From the NCBI GenBank assembly GCA_030756895.1, contig JAVBIX010000010.1, forward strand, positions 62,001 to 126,000: DNA of 64,000 bases, given 5' to 3'. The notes under the pieces were generated by a model that was not told the origin of the DNA, did not search any database, and saw only the letters and a program-made list of their open reading frames with translations. This DNA comes from Synechococcus sp. SP2 MAG (GTDB taxonomy: Bacteria; Cyanobacteriota; Cyanobacteriia; PCC-6307; Cyanobiaceae). This document shows positions 9,003 to 17,250 of this stretch, piece after piece; within the stretch, counting starts at the first letter, position 1, and each line of letters starts with the position of its first letter. Both the position numbers and the translations under genes were made by a program.

Positions 9003-10460
9003 TCAGTCCGGTAACAGCCGCTGGAGAGGAGTCCAGGGCTCGACTGCGCGTAGGACCTGTTTGCCCCAACTGCGTGCGCGGACCCTTCCATCCAAAATGG
9101 CAAGCCGTCCGCCGCTCTGCCTGAGGGGGGCGATTGCTGGAACTAGCTTCGCTAGAGCCTCCGGCAGAAGCAGGTCGCGGAACCAATCCTTCCCTAGTTG
9201 TTTCAACGATTCCACCCGAGCGGCTGTGAGCGGATCTTTCAGGCTGGACACAGGAAGTAGGGCAACGATGAGCTGATCCAGGGCCGGTAGCTGGTTCTGA
9301 TGGTCCATCCACCAAGACCAACCGCAGCAGATCACTCCGTTCACATCCGGTGCTGTGTCTTGATGAATCACTCTGCTGCCAAATTCTCCAGCGAGTTCGG
9401 TAGTGAGTTTGTGCCTGAGGCTTGGATCGTCCAGCAGAACAACGGTCAGCCCACGACGCCCAAGAATCAAGCGCCGGCATTGATCAAGAAGATGCTCCGC
9501 ATAGATCGCCGTATTTGGCAACGGTTGTCGCCTGGGTGCGAACAAACGCAGGGGCTCCGTGCGCATTCGGTCGTGGAGCTGGATGTCCACAACGGACCCT
9601 GATTCTGTTGACCTCTCACCGGTACGCCTATTTCGCTCCAGAGAGACGCCATCCGTTTGGAGAAGAATCGAGGGGTGTTGCTCCAGCAGGCCATGAAGGG
9701 TTTGGAGCGGCTCCAGGGGTTGGAGAATCCAGGTCCATTGCAGTAGCTGTTGATCCAGGTTTGCCCAGCTGGCCCATTGCGAACTTTGGAGGGTTAACAA
9801 CTCAGTCCAGGGCTCTGGCGCAGCCCCAAGTAAACCGATTAAGTCGCGCAGGCTCACCAACGCGCTGCTTGGCATTGGGAGGTCACAAGTGGATCGACTG
9901 GAGGCGGCGAACAATTGGCGGCTGAGCCGTTCATGGAGGTCGAGGAGTGCAGGACCTGCTGTTGGGTAGGCCTGACGTAACCGATCCCAATCCTGGGTTT
10001 CGATGGTGAGTTCCATCGCTTCGCGCAGATGGTGAGCCAAAGATTCCGCTTCAGGAATGATCAACTGATGCGAACGTTTGAAACCGCGGCGGCGGTGGAC
10101 GTTGACTAGTTCGGCAGGAGAGAGCAGCCAGAGTTGCGAGCCGGGAGGAGCCGTGCTGCCGCTCCAACAGGCAAGCCTTAATCCTCCCTGGCGAAGGCGA
10201 GGCAGTTCGACGTGAAGGAAGCGTTGCCGTTGGCGTTCATCAAGCACCAGCACGCAGTCTTGGGATTGCAGGCAAAGAGGAACAAGTAAGCCCAGCCACC
10301 AGCGATCCCGCTCTCCAGCAGACAAGCGGATGCGGGTGCGATCTTGTCTGCGCAAGCTGCGACCGATCAGACGGCTGAGCGTCAGATGGTGCTCCCAAGG
10401 CATCTCCTCCAGATGGAGAAGCTGCTTGAGCTGCTGATGGGCTTGAACTTCCAGCATCAA
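9003..10460 (-). CDS. degenerate DinG/Rad3-like helicase homologue
   Basis: 485-residue protein whose C-terminal third resembles the DinG/Rad3 helicase end: VALLPVSSLKDPLTAARVESL, then a region ending GGRLAILDGRVRARSWGKQVL. The P-loop (GxGKT/S) is not visible in the N-terminal part, and motif VI, normally GRLIR followed by D.G, is eroded to RQSGGRLAILDGR. It therefore may not hydrolyse ATP. Marine picocyanobacteria commonly carry such a gene annotated as a helicase. Runs divergently from tyrA, with starts about 60 bases apart. Confidence 0.55.
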   Translation of the reverse strand: MMLEVQAHQQLKQLLHLEEMPWEHHLTLSRLIGRSLRRQDRTRIRLSAGERDRWWLGLLVPLCLQSQDCVLVLDERQRQRFLHVELPRLRQGGLRLACWSGSTAPPGSQLWLLSPAELVNVHRRRGFKRSHQLIIPEAESLAHHLREAMELTIETQDWDRLRQAYPTAGPALLDLHERLSRQLFAASSRSTCDLPMPSSALVSLRDLIGLLGAAPEPWTELLTLQSSQWASWANLDQQLLQWTWILQPLEPLQTLHGLLEQHPSILLQTDGVSLERNRRTGERSTESGSVVDIQLHDRMRTEPLRLFAPRRQPLPNTAIYAEHLLDQCRRLILGRRGLTVVLLDDPSLRHKLTTELAGEFGSRVIHQDTAPDVNGVICCGWSWWMDHQNQLPALDQLIVALLPVSSLKDPLTAARVESLKQLGKDWFRDLLLPEALAKLVPAIAPLRQSGGRLAILDGRVRARSWGKQVLRAVEPWTPLQRLLPD

Positions 10461-10523
10461 ACGAGCCTAAGCAGTGCACTGAACTGGTTTGGTTCAGGCG
10501 GATCGATCGATCAACATGGGGAA

Positions 10524-11420
10524 ATGAGCGAAATCGATCCGATGGATCAGGGGCAAGGCGCGCAGCCATGGTCAATCCATCGTGTTGGCGTGGTGGGGAT
10601 GGGCTTGATCGGTGGTTCGATTGCCCTTGACCTCAGCCAACAAGGGGTTGAGGTGCACGGCCTGGTTCACCGTGAAGTCACTGCGGAACAGGCCCGCAGC
10701 AGAGGGCTTGCTCCGTTGGTCAGCACGGATCCCAGTTGTCTTCGCGATTGCGACCTGGTGATTCTTGCCCTCCCTTTGGAGTCGTTGCTGACCCCGGAAC
10801 AGAGCCTGCTAAGAGCCCTTCCTGAGCAGGCGGTGGTGACTGATGTGGGCTCGGTGAAGGCAGAGGTGCTGGCGGTTTGGCGCCATCTTCATCCACGTTT
10901 TGTGGGGAGTCATCCCATGGCAGGAACGGCGCAAGCAGGGGTTGATGCTGGCCTGCCGGGACTTTTTTGTGGCCGTCCCTGGGTGTCGACACCTGAGCCA
11001 ACGACGGATCCTTCGGCTCTTGAGGTGATCCATCAGCTGGCCGATCGCCTCGGTAGCCATTTCCTTACAGCTGATGCGGCACGTCATGACCAGGCCGTGG
11101 CGCTGATCTCCCATCTACCGGTCATCGTTAGTGCCGCTCTCTTGCGAGCGGTAGGAGAAGAACGTGATCCTGCCGTGCTCGATCTCGCGAGGACCTTGGC
11201 ATCGAGTGGCTTTGCCGATACCACCCGAGTGGGGGGCGGCAACCCTGCTCTCGGGACTGCAATGGCGTCACACAACACCCAAGCAGTGCTGCGCTCGTTA
11301 GCGGCGTATCGCTGGAGCTTGGAGCAGCTCGAGGAAGCGATTCTTGAGGGTCATTGGGCTCAGCTTGAGAAAGAGCTGGAAAAAACGCAGCTGCTACGTC
11401 CACCGTTCCTGTCGGATTAG
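10524..11420 (+). CDS. tyrA: prephenate/arogenate dehydrogenase
   Basis: NADP-dependent dehydrogenase of tyrosine biosynthesis; cyanobacterial TyrA usually prefers arogenate. The Rossmann motif is GVVGMGLIGGSIALDL near residue 22, followed by the family blocks VTDVGSVKAEV, GSHPMAGTAQAG and ALISHLPVIVSAAL, and ASSGFADTTRVGGGNP. I chose ATG 10524 (298 residues); an ATG at 10542 is possible. The frame stays open 180 bases further upstream, but that stretch overlaps the divergent helicase gene and is not TyrA-like. Confidence 0.9.
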   Translation: MSEIDPMDQGQGAQPWSIHRVGVVGMGLIGGSIALDLSQQGVEVHGLVHREVTAEQARSRGLAPLVSTDPSCLRDCDLVILALPLESLLTPEQSLLRALPEQAVVTDVGSVKAEVLAVWRHLHPRFVGSHPMAGTAQAGVDAGLPGLFCGRPWVSTPEPTTDPSALEVIHQLADRLGSHFLTADAARHDQAVALISHLPVIVSAALLRAVGEERDPAVLDLARTLASSGFADTTRVGGGNPALGTAMASHNTQAVLRSLAAYRWSLEQLEEAILEGHWAQLEKELEKTQLLRPPFLSD

Positions 11421-11429
11421 CTGAGGCGT

Positions 11430-12959
11430 TCAACTGCGCAGCTGAAGGGTTTGGCCGCGTTGAGCCAGCAACTGCCTGCAGGCCATGAGGGCAGACAGGG
11501 TGACCCCTGCTGTTCCCTCACCGGGATGAATGGAATCGCCACACAGCCAGAGCCCAGGCATTGGCGTGCGGCTCGCCAGGCCAAAGGGTCCGAAACGACT
11601 GGGAGATTGCCCCAAACCGCCGACGATGCCGTTGGGCCGACCGGTCCAGCGGAGAAAGCCCCGAGGAGTCGCCAGCTCCTGATGACGCCAGGTGTGATCC
11701 GACAAGCCCAAGGCGGCTTCCACCTCGTTGCGGATTTTGGCTTGACAGGCCTTCTTTTTGCTTTGGTACTCGGGCTCTGAGCCGGAGAACCAACCCTTGG
11801 GGGTTGTAAAGACACTGGCAATCACGGTGGCTTGCCCTTTCGGCGCCCTGCCATCTCCCTCACGGCTGATGGAGATAAACACTGAGCCAGGATCGCTTGC
11901 ATCCCGCTGGCAATGGCCTGGACAATCGTCCGGCAGATCGGCCCTGTTGATGGCGCCATAAAAGACCAGGGCCCCACTGGGAGCCTCGAGCTCCTTGAGA
12001 TGTTGTCGATAGGGCGCCGGCATGGGGGTCTGCTCAGCGTTGCTATTAGCAGAGATCAAGCCAGGCAGGCACTGAGGAGGGAGCGTGCTGATCACATCGC
12101 TAGCTCGAAAGATCAGCTCCTTTCGGCCTGGTCCCTCAACGCGAAGTTGCCAGCCTGAACCATCGGAGTTTTGTTGAAGTTGCTGCACGCGGTGACGCAG
12201 AAGCATGGTTCCTCCATCGCGCTTCAACCCAGATGCGAGTCGTTCACTCAGCACCTGCATTGATCCGTGAAGGTGCCAGAGGCCAAGAGGGGCTTGGCAC
12301 ATTTGCAACACCGTCGCTCCATAAAGCGCTGCGGTTTTATCAGCGGGTTGTTGGGAGTAAAGCCTTAGCTGTAGATCAAGAAAGCGACGCAGGCGTTGAT
12401 CACTGCCGCAGCCAGACAGCGTTAGAAGATCTTTGACTGTGCAGAGACTCAGGGGGGCGCTGAGCAGATTTCCGGGATTGATCGCAGCAAGCGTTTGCTG
12501 GAGATCCCAGCCATTGCGAATGGGTAAAACAGGGTCGGAAGCAGCGAATTGCCAATTGCTTTGGTGAAGAAAACTGCAGAGCTGCCAGAACTTTTCGCTG
12601 CCTGGAAATTGCTGTTGTCGTTCCTGCTGCCAGCGCAGGGGGTCGTGCCAAAGCCGCACGGGGTTGGATCCATCGGCCAGGTCGACCACGCAGCCTGGAT
12701 CAAGCAGTTCGGCCTCTGGTAAGGGCAGATCCAGATGTTGAAAGATGCGGGCGTGGCTGCCACCGGGCTCGAGGCCTGCCACTTGGGTGGCACCCACATC
12801 AAAGGTGTACTCACCGCGACGGAAGGTCCCTGCACAGCCGCCCGGCTGATAATGCGCTTCTAAGAGAGTGACTGAAACTCCATCGCGTGCCAGCAGGGCC
12901 GCTGCAGTGAGTCCAGCGATGCCACCGCCGACCACGATTACGTCGTCGCGTTTTTGCAT
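11430..12959 (-). CDS. crtD: carotenoid C-3',4' desaturase CrtD
   Basis: FAD-dependent carotenoid desaturase of 509 residues, like Synechocystis CrtD, which acts in myxoxanthophyll-type carotenoid synthesis. The N-terminal dinucleotide motif is VIVVGGGIAGLTAAALLARD; then GGCAGTFRRGEYTFDVGATQ, a region characteristic of CrtD/CrtH-type oxidoreductases, and a C-terminal FAD-binding block GLWLCGDSIHPGEGTAGVT. A CrtH-type carotene isomerase is the main alternative, but the VGATQVAGLEPGG and PGSEKFWQL stretches favour CrtD. Convergent with tyrA (9-base gap), divergent from the kinase gene. Confidence 0.75.
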   Translation of the reverse strand: MQKRDDVIVVGGGIAGLTAAALLARDGVSVTLLEAHYQPGGCAGTFRRGEYTFDVGATQVAGLEPGGSHARIFQHLDLPLPEAELLDPGCVVDLADGSNPVRLWHDPLRWQQERQQQFPGSEKFWQLCSFLHQSNWQFAASDPVLPIRNGWDLQQTLAAINPGNLLSAPLSLCTVKDLLTLSGCGSDQRLRRFLDLQLRLYSQQPADKTAALYGATVLQMCQAPLGLWHLHGSMQVLSERLASGLKRDGGTMLLRHRVQQLQQNSDGSGWQLRVEGPGRKELIFRASDVISTLPPQCLPGLISANSNAEQTPMPAPYRQHLKELEAPSGALVFYGAINRADLPDDCPGHCQRDASDPGSVFISISREGDGRAPKGQATVIASVFTTPKGWFSGSEPEYQSKKKACQAKIRNEVEAALGLSDHTWRHQELATPRGFLRWTGRPNGIVGGLGQSPSRFGPFGLASRTPMPGLWLCGDSIHPGEGTAGVTLSALMACRQLLAQRGQTLQLRS

Positions 12960-12995
12960 CGAGTCATGCTGACAGCTGAGTTAGGGGGATCGTGA

Positions 12996-13868
12996 ATGCG
13001 AACGCAACTGCTGGAGGCGTTGCAAAACGATTTCTGTGAGCAGCAGGGCTGTCAGTGCAAGACCCTGGAACCTGTTGGCAGTGCCTCCACTTGGCGTGCT
13101 GAGCTATCGGATGGGAGATCGTTATTTCTCAAGCTGGCATCGCCAGCAATGCTCAAGGTGGAAGCCCGAGGGCTCCGCTCCCTACAGCAATGGGCTGACC
13201 CCACCCTTGTGTTGATCCCTGATCCGCTTGGGATTGTCCCGGTGGGAGAGCTTGCCGCTTTGATCTTGCCCTGGCTCGACACTGGCCGAGGCGATCAATA
13301 TGACCTAGGTCGAGGATTGGCCCGCCTTCATCGAACGTCCTCCGACGCTGGGATGGATCGATTTGGTTGGGATGAAGAGGGATTTATTGGCCTAGGGCCG
13401 CAACCAGCTGGGTGGTTGAAGTCTTGGGGTGACGCGTTTGTGAGTTTGCGGCTAATCCCTCAGCTTCAGCTGGCATCCACATGGGGATTAGCTCTGGATC
13501 AGCTCGAACCTTTGTTAGCAGCAACAAGGATTTGGTTGGATCAACATCAGCCCAGGTCGTGTCTCGTGCATGGCGACCTTTGGGGCGGAAATGCTTCAGT
13601 GCTCGCCGATGGACGAGGAGCACTGATCGATCCGGCTTGTTGGTGGGCTGATCGGGAGGTGGATTTGGCGATGACTCGCTTGTTTGGAGGATTCAGCACC
13701 AGTTTTTACGATGGATATCAACAGGAATGGCCCCTAGATGCCAACTATCAAGATCGAATTGATGTTTACAACCTTTATCACTTGCTGAATCACGCCAACC
13801 TTTTTGGTGGTAGCTATGAAAAACAATGCCTCACAGCACTCAGTGCCATGAGGTCAATGTTGTTGTGA
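12996..13868 (+). CDS. fructosamine/ketosamine-3-kinase family protein
   Basis: 290-residue kinase of the fructosamine-3-kinase family, which phosphorylates sugar adducts on protein lysines so that they fall off (protein deglycation). Visible features are the nucleotide-binding lysine in RSLFLKLASP, the catalytic loop LVHGDLWGGNASV and the metal-binding ALIDPACWWADREVDLAM. The family length is about 290, so the gene looks complete. ATG at 12996, 36 bases from the divergent crtD start. Substrate here is not known. Confidence 0.88.
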   Translation: MRTQLLEALQNDFCEQQGCQCKTLEPVGSASTWRAELSDGRSLFLKLASPAMLKVEARGLRSLQQWADPTLVLIPDPLGIVPVGELAALILPWLDTGRGDQYDLGRGLARLHRTSSDAGMDRFGWDEEGFIGLGPQPAGWLKSWGDAFVSLRLIPQLQLASTWGLALDQLEPLLAATRIWLDQHQPRSCLVHGDLWGGNASVLADGRGALIDPACWWADREVDLAMTRLFGGFSTSFYDGYQQEWPLDANYQDRIDVYNLYHLLNHANLFGGSYEKQCLTALSAMRSMLL

Positions 13869-13890
13869 CTAAGTGAGAATTCAGCCTGCC

Positions 13891-14277
13891 TCAGCCGAGG
13901 TATTCGCTTCGGATGGTTTGAACGCGATTCACCAGAGCGGTGCGCTTCTCACTAGTGGTGAGATTTTTCCAGCTCCATTGGCCCACCACCACTACGCCAA
14001 GAAGCTCAAGGAGTCCTGGTACGACAGGGAGAAGATTGATGGTATCGAGAATGCCCTTAATCAGAATTTGAGCAACAATGACGGCTGCAAAAATTCCAAC
14101 AACTTTGCCGATACGACCTGCTTGGCTCCAATCCACCTTATCTAAGGTTTCATTGACTTTTCCGAGAATCTCGCTGTATCGCTCAGAAAAGTTAGCGGTC
14201 TCAGCGCTGTTAGATGTTTCGCTGGTGTTGGCGGTCCAAGTTGACTCACTCGCCGGCGTGGTGGACTCCTCGCTCAT
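13891..14277 (-). CDS. CAAD domain thylakoid protein
   Basis: 128-residue protein with a CAAD-type module: a Ser/Thr-rich N-terminus, an amphipathic region near VNETLDKVDW, then two hydrophobic stretches (IGKVVGIFAAVIVAQILIKG and LPVVPGLLELLGVVVVGQW). The related plastid/cyanobacterial CAAD/CURT proteins lie in thylakoid membranes, and CURT1 bends them at their edges. I chose ATG 14277 (MSEESTTPASES); an in-frame start 60 bases upstream is less likely because it runs into the divergent JAMM gene. Confidence 0.75.
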   Translation of the reverse strand: MSEESTTPASESTWTANTSETSNSAETANFSERYSEILGKVNETLDKVDWSQAGRIGKVVGIFAAVIVAQILIKGILDTINLLPVVPGLLELLGVVVVGQWSWKNLTTSEKRTALVNRVQTIRSEYLG

Positions 14278-14300
14278 GTAACTAATGCCTAAGGCAGATT

Positions 14301-14831
14301 TTGGCTGAGAGTATCGGTCTTTCTTCACAAGCGCCATCCCAGTTGATCATTAGTGCTGAATGTCTGATGGTTCTCCGTCACGATCTTCTGGCGCCAGCAC
14401 CTGCGGAAGGCTGTGCTTTATTGCTCGGCCAGGGAAATGGCGCTGTTGATTCAGCTTCAGATGATTGGCACGTGCAGTTGATCTGGCCATGCCTAAACAT
14501 GCTGGCTCAGCGAGAACACGATCGTTTTGAGCTCGACCCTCGTGAGCAGATTGCCGCCCAACGTTGGGCTCGTTCGCACGCATTACATGTGCTTGGGAGT
14601 GCCCATTCCCATCCGGGAGCTTCGGTTGTGCCCAGTCGAAGAGATCGACTCTGGGCTGGGAGCTCTGGACTGATGCTGATCATCGGAAACAACGAAGCCA
14701 TAGCGGCTTGGTGGCTGGAGGTTGAGGCTCCCCGTTGCTCTCTTGCCAAGGTTCATCCACTGCCGATTCGGGTCATGGGGGAGACTCCTTTGAAGTCCTT
14801 TCCAGAAGATCCTGGGATTCGCCATGACTGA
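14301..14831 (+). CDS. M67 family JAMM/MPN+ metalloprotease
   Basis: Zinc isopeptidase-like protein (176 residues). The JAMM motif is complete: HSHPGASVVPSRRD gives H-x-H-x7-S-x2-D, and the catalytic Glu is in EGCALLLG. Bacterial members trim the C-terminus of small ubiquitin-like sulfur carriers so that a Gly-Gly end can be activated. It overlaps the downstream ThiF-rhodanese gene by 8 bases, which fits that job. The start is uncertain: TTG 14301 keeps the whole fold; the first ATG (14367) would remove the first beta strand. Confidence 0.83.
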   Translation: MAESIGLSSQAPSQLIISAECLMVLRHDLLAPAPAEGCALLLGQGNGAVDSASDDWHVQLIWPCLNMLAQREHDRFELDPREQIAAQRWARSHALHVLGSAHSHPGASVVPSRRDRLWAGSSGLMLIIGNNEAIAAWWLEVEAPRCSLAKVHPLPIRVMGETPLKSFPEDPGIRHD

Positions 14832-15987
14832 AGCGGGGGGTGCTCCTCAGCTAAGCGGAGAGGAGAAGTCCAGATATGCCCGCCATCTCACCCTCCCCGA
14901 GGTGGGCGTTCAAGGGCAGCAACGCTTAAAAGCTGCCTCTGTGTTGTGCATTGGGGCTGGTGGATTGGGTTCGCCACTCCTGCTCTATTTGGCGGCTGCA
15001 GGGGTTGGTCGCATTGGGGTTGTGGATGATGACCTTGTTGAGCCTTCCAACCTGCAACGTCAGGTGATCCATGGCACTGGAACGGTGGGGCAGGCCAAAA
15101 CGTCATCAGCGCGAGCACGCATTGAAGACCTCAATCCGTTTTGTCGGGTTGAGGATTATTGCTTTCGCTTGTCAGCGAGCAATGCGCTTGAGCTGTTTGC
15201 TGCGTATGACGTGGTGGTTGACGGAACGGATAATTTCGCCAGTCGTTATTTGATTAATGACGCCTGCGTCTTGACACAGCGACCGTTTGTCTACGGCTCA
15301 GTCCAGCGCTTTGAAGGACAGGTGAGTGTGTTCAATCTGGGGAGTCAGTCACCTGATTATCGAGACCTGGTGCCGGAGCCGCCGCCGCAAGGGCTTGTGC
15401 CCTCCTGTGCTGATGGTGGAGTGATAGGGGTAATGCCTGGCTTGATTGGTCTGATTCAGGCCGCAGAGGTCATCAAGCTGATCACCGGAATTGGGACTCC
15501 TCTTGATGGTCGCTTGCTGTTAGTGGATGGCTTGTCGATGCGTTTTCGAGAGCTCACGTTGAAACGAAGGCCAAGTCGCGCCCCAATCGACAAGCTGATT
15601 GACTACGAAGCGTTCTGCACGGCCGGAGGCTCGATCTCCGGGGGGAAGCTAAAAACGATGAAAAGCATTTCTGTGGTGGAGCTCAAAGCGATGCTGGATC
15701 AAGGAGATGATTTGGCTTTGATCGATGTCCGTAACCCTGCAGAAGCGGAGGTCGCTGTGATCGCTGGCTCTGAATTGATCCCCTTGGACACTCTTGACAG
15801 TGAGGAGGTGATCGCGCGCATCAAGGCCATCGCAGCGAGTCGAACGGTGTATGTGCATTGCAAACTTGGAGGGCGTTCGGCCAAGGCGGTGGACGTTCTG
15901 GCCAGCCACGGAGTCGATGCGGTCAACGTGCAGGGAGGGATTGATGCCTGGTCAGAGGAGATTGACCCTTCGGTTCCGCGCTATTGA
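14824..15987 (+). CDS. moeB: ThiF/MoeB-type adenylyltransferase with rhodanese domain
   Basis: E1-like enzyme of 387 residues, domain order ThiF (1-270) then rhodanese (285-387), as in Uba4/MoeZ. It adenylates the C-terminal glycine of a sulfur carrier (MoaD/ThiS type) and loads sulfur on it. ATP-binding GAGGLGSPLLLYLAAAGVG, DGTDNFASRYLINDAC and the cysteine of PSCADGGVIGVMPG are visible; the rhodanese active loop is HCKLGGRSAKA. Coupled to the upstream JAMM protease (8-base overlap). No carrier protein gene is seen nearby. The exact pathway (molybdopterin, thiamine, cysteine) cannot be decided. Confidence 0.85.
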   Translation: MTEAGGAPQLSGEEKSRYARHLTLPEVGVQGQQRLKAASVLCIGAGGLGSPLLLYLAAAGVGRIGVVDDDLVEPSNLQRQVIHGTGTVGQAKTSSARARIEDLNPFCRVEDYCFRLSASNALELFAAYDVVVDGTDNFASRYLINDACVLTQRPFVYGSVQRFEGQVSVFNLGSQSPDYRDLVPEPPPQGLVPSCADGGVIGVMPGLIGLIQAAEVIKLITGIGTPLDGRLLLVDGLSMRFRELTLKRRPSRAPIDKLIDYEAFCTAGGSISGGKLKTMKSISVVELKAMLDQGDDLALIDVRNPAEAEVAVIAGSELIPLDTLDSEEVIARIKAIAASRTVYVHCKLGGRSAKAVDVLASHGVDAVNVQGGIDAWSEEIDPSVPRY

Positions 15988-15996
15988 GAGCAAGGA

Positions 15997-17199
15997 TTAG
16001 TAGTCAACACCGCGTTTGAGATCAACGCCTTGCTCGGCGTAGTGCTTGTGGCAAACCATTTCTGAATGGACGCTGGCAAGGTCGAAATAGGCCGGCTGGT
16101 GTTTGCACCGGCCGGTAATGATCACCTCCGTCTCAGTTGGCTTACGGAGCAAGGCCTGAACGATGGGTTCAACCGGTAAAAGCTCGAGATCCACTGTGGG
16201 GTTCAACTCATCGAGAATCACGGTTTTGTAGAGCCCACTCGCGATCGCAGCTCTCGCAATTTCCCAGGCGCGTTCCGCTTCCACGTAGTCGATGGGTTGT
16301 TGCTGGCCACGCCAAACGATGGCGTCACGCCCTGAACGCAGGTGATCTACTAAGTGGGGATAACTTTCACGCAACGCTGCGATTGCGGCGTCTTCTGTGT
16401 ACCCACTTCCTCCTTTGAGCCACTGGAGGATCAGAACGCGATGGCTTTTGTCCTGGCTGATTCCTCTGCCGATTGCTTGCAGTGCTTTACCGAGGGCACT
16501 GGTGGATTTTCCTTTCCCTTCACCGGTGTAAATCTCAATGCCGCCTGCCGTGACAAACGACAGAGCTGCACTGTTATCCATGTCGGGGCGTCTGTGAGCG
16601 CGCATCTCAGAGTGGAGATCTGCAATCTTCACTAAGGGACGCGGAGCGCCACGCCCGGTAACGATGATTTCCATGCCTTCTGGTCGGCTTTTTAGCGACC
16701 GGATTACATCTTCGGTCTCAAGTAATCCGAGATCTAATACTGGATTGAGTTCATCGAGAACGACAACGGAGTACAAAGCGCTTGCAATGGCGCCTTTGGC
16801 GATATCCCAGCCCCGTTGGGCTTCCTGTCGGTCGAAGCGTGTGACCTCGTCCACACTGAAATAGTCGCCCCGGCCTGTTCGAACTTGATCAATTAAATGG
16901 GGGAAACCCTGTTGCAGAGCTTCGATAGCTGCGTCTTCGTCGTAAGCCCGCCCTGGTCCTTTCAAAAATCGAAGTAGCAGAACCCTGGTGCGCCTTTGCT
17001 CGCAGATCCCAAGCCCAATGGTGCGCAGCACAACTCCTAGGGCTGCTTGGCTTTTGCCCTTGCCATCGCCGTCATACACGTGAAGTTGGCCAAGGCTTCG
17101 CTCGCGGCTGTCTGCAGCCGTGACGATTCCGACGCCGCGGTTGCTGCGAGGACGGTTGGCTTGAGACGTACCGGATGAGACTGCATCCATTGGCGGCAA
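15997..17199 (-). CDS. duplicated cob(I)alamin adenosyltransferase-like protein
   Basis: 400-residue protein made of two head-to-tail CobO/BtuR-type P-loop domains. Copy 1 (about 38-205) has GDGKGKSQAALG and VVVLDELNPVLDLG; copy 2 (about 220-400) has GEGKGKSTSALG and TVILDELNPTVDLE. Both Walker A motifs are intact and each half ends with the DLHSEM/SVHSEM and TGRG/TGRC blocks of the family. Normal CobO is about 190-200 residues and dimeric, so this is a covalent pseudo-dimer. It should adenosylate the corrinoid cobalt in B12 synthesis or salvage. Convergent with moeB (9-base gap). Confidence 0.8.
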   Translation of the reverse strand: MPPMDAVSSGTSQANRPRSNRGVGIVTAADSRERSLGQLHVYDGDGKGKSQAALGVVLRTIGLGICEQRRTRVLLLRFLKGPGRAYDEDAAIEALQQGFPHLIDQVRTGRGDYFSVDEVTRFDRQEAQRGWDIAKGAIASALYSVVVLDELNPVLDLGLLETEDVIRSLKSRPEGMEIIVTGRGAPRPLVKIADLHSEMRAHRRPDMDNSAALSFVTAGGIEIYTGEGKGKSTSALGKALQAIGRGISQDKSHRVLILQWLKGGSGYTEDAAIAALRESYPHLVDHLRSGRDAIVWRGQQQPIDYVEAERAWEIARAAIASGLYKTVILDELNPTVDLELLPVEPIVQALLRKPTETEVIITGRCKHQPAYFDLASVHSEMVCHKHYAEQGVDLKRGVDY

Positions 17200-17250
17200 A
17201 GGGATGAGTCTTCTTACGCTGGGAGCATACAGAGATTTAAAGCGAAGGCA

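Noticed and set aside
10344-10523. 60-codon upstream extension of tyrA
   Set aside because: Overlaps the divergent helicase-like coding sequence and lacks similarity to TyrA; the dinucleotide-binding motif starts about 20 residues after ATG 10524.
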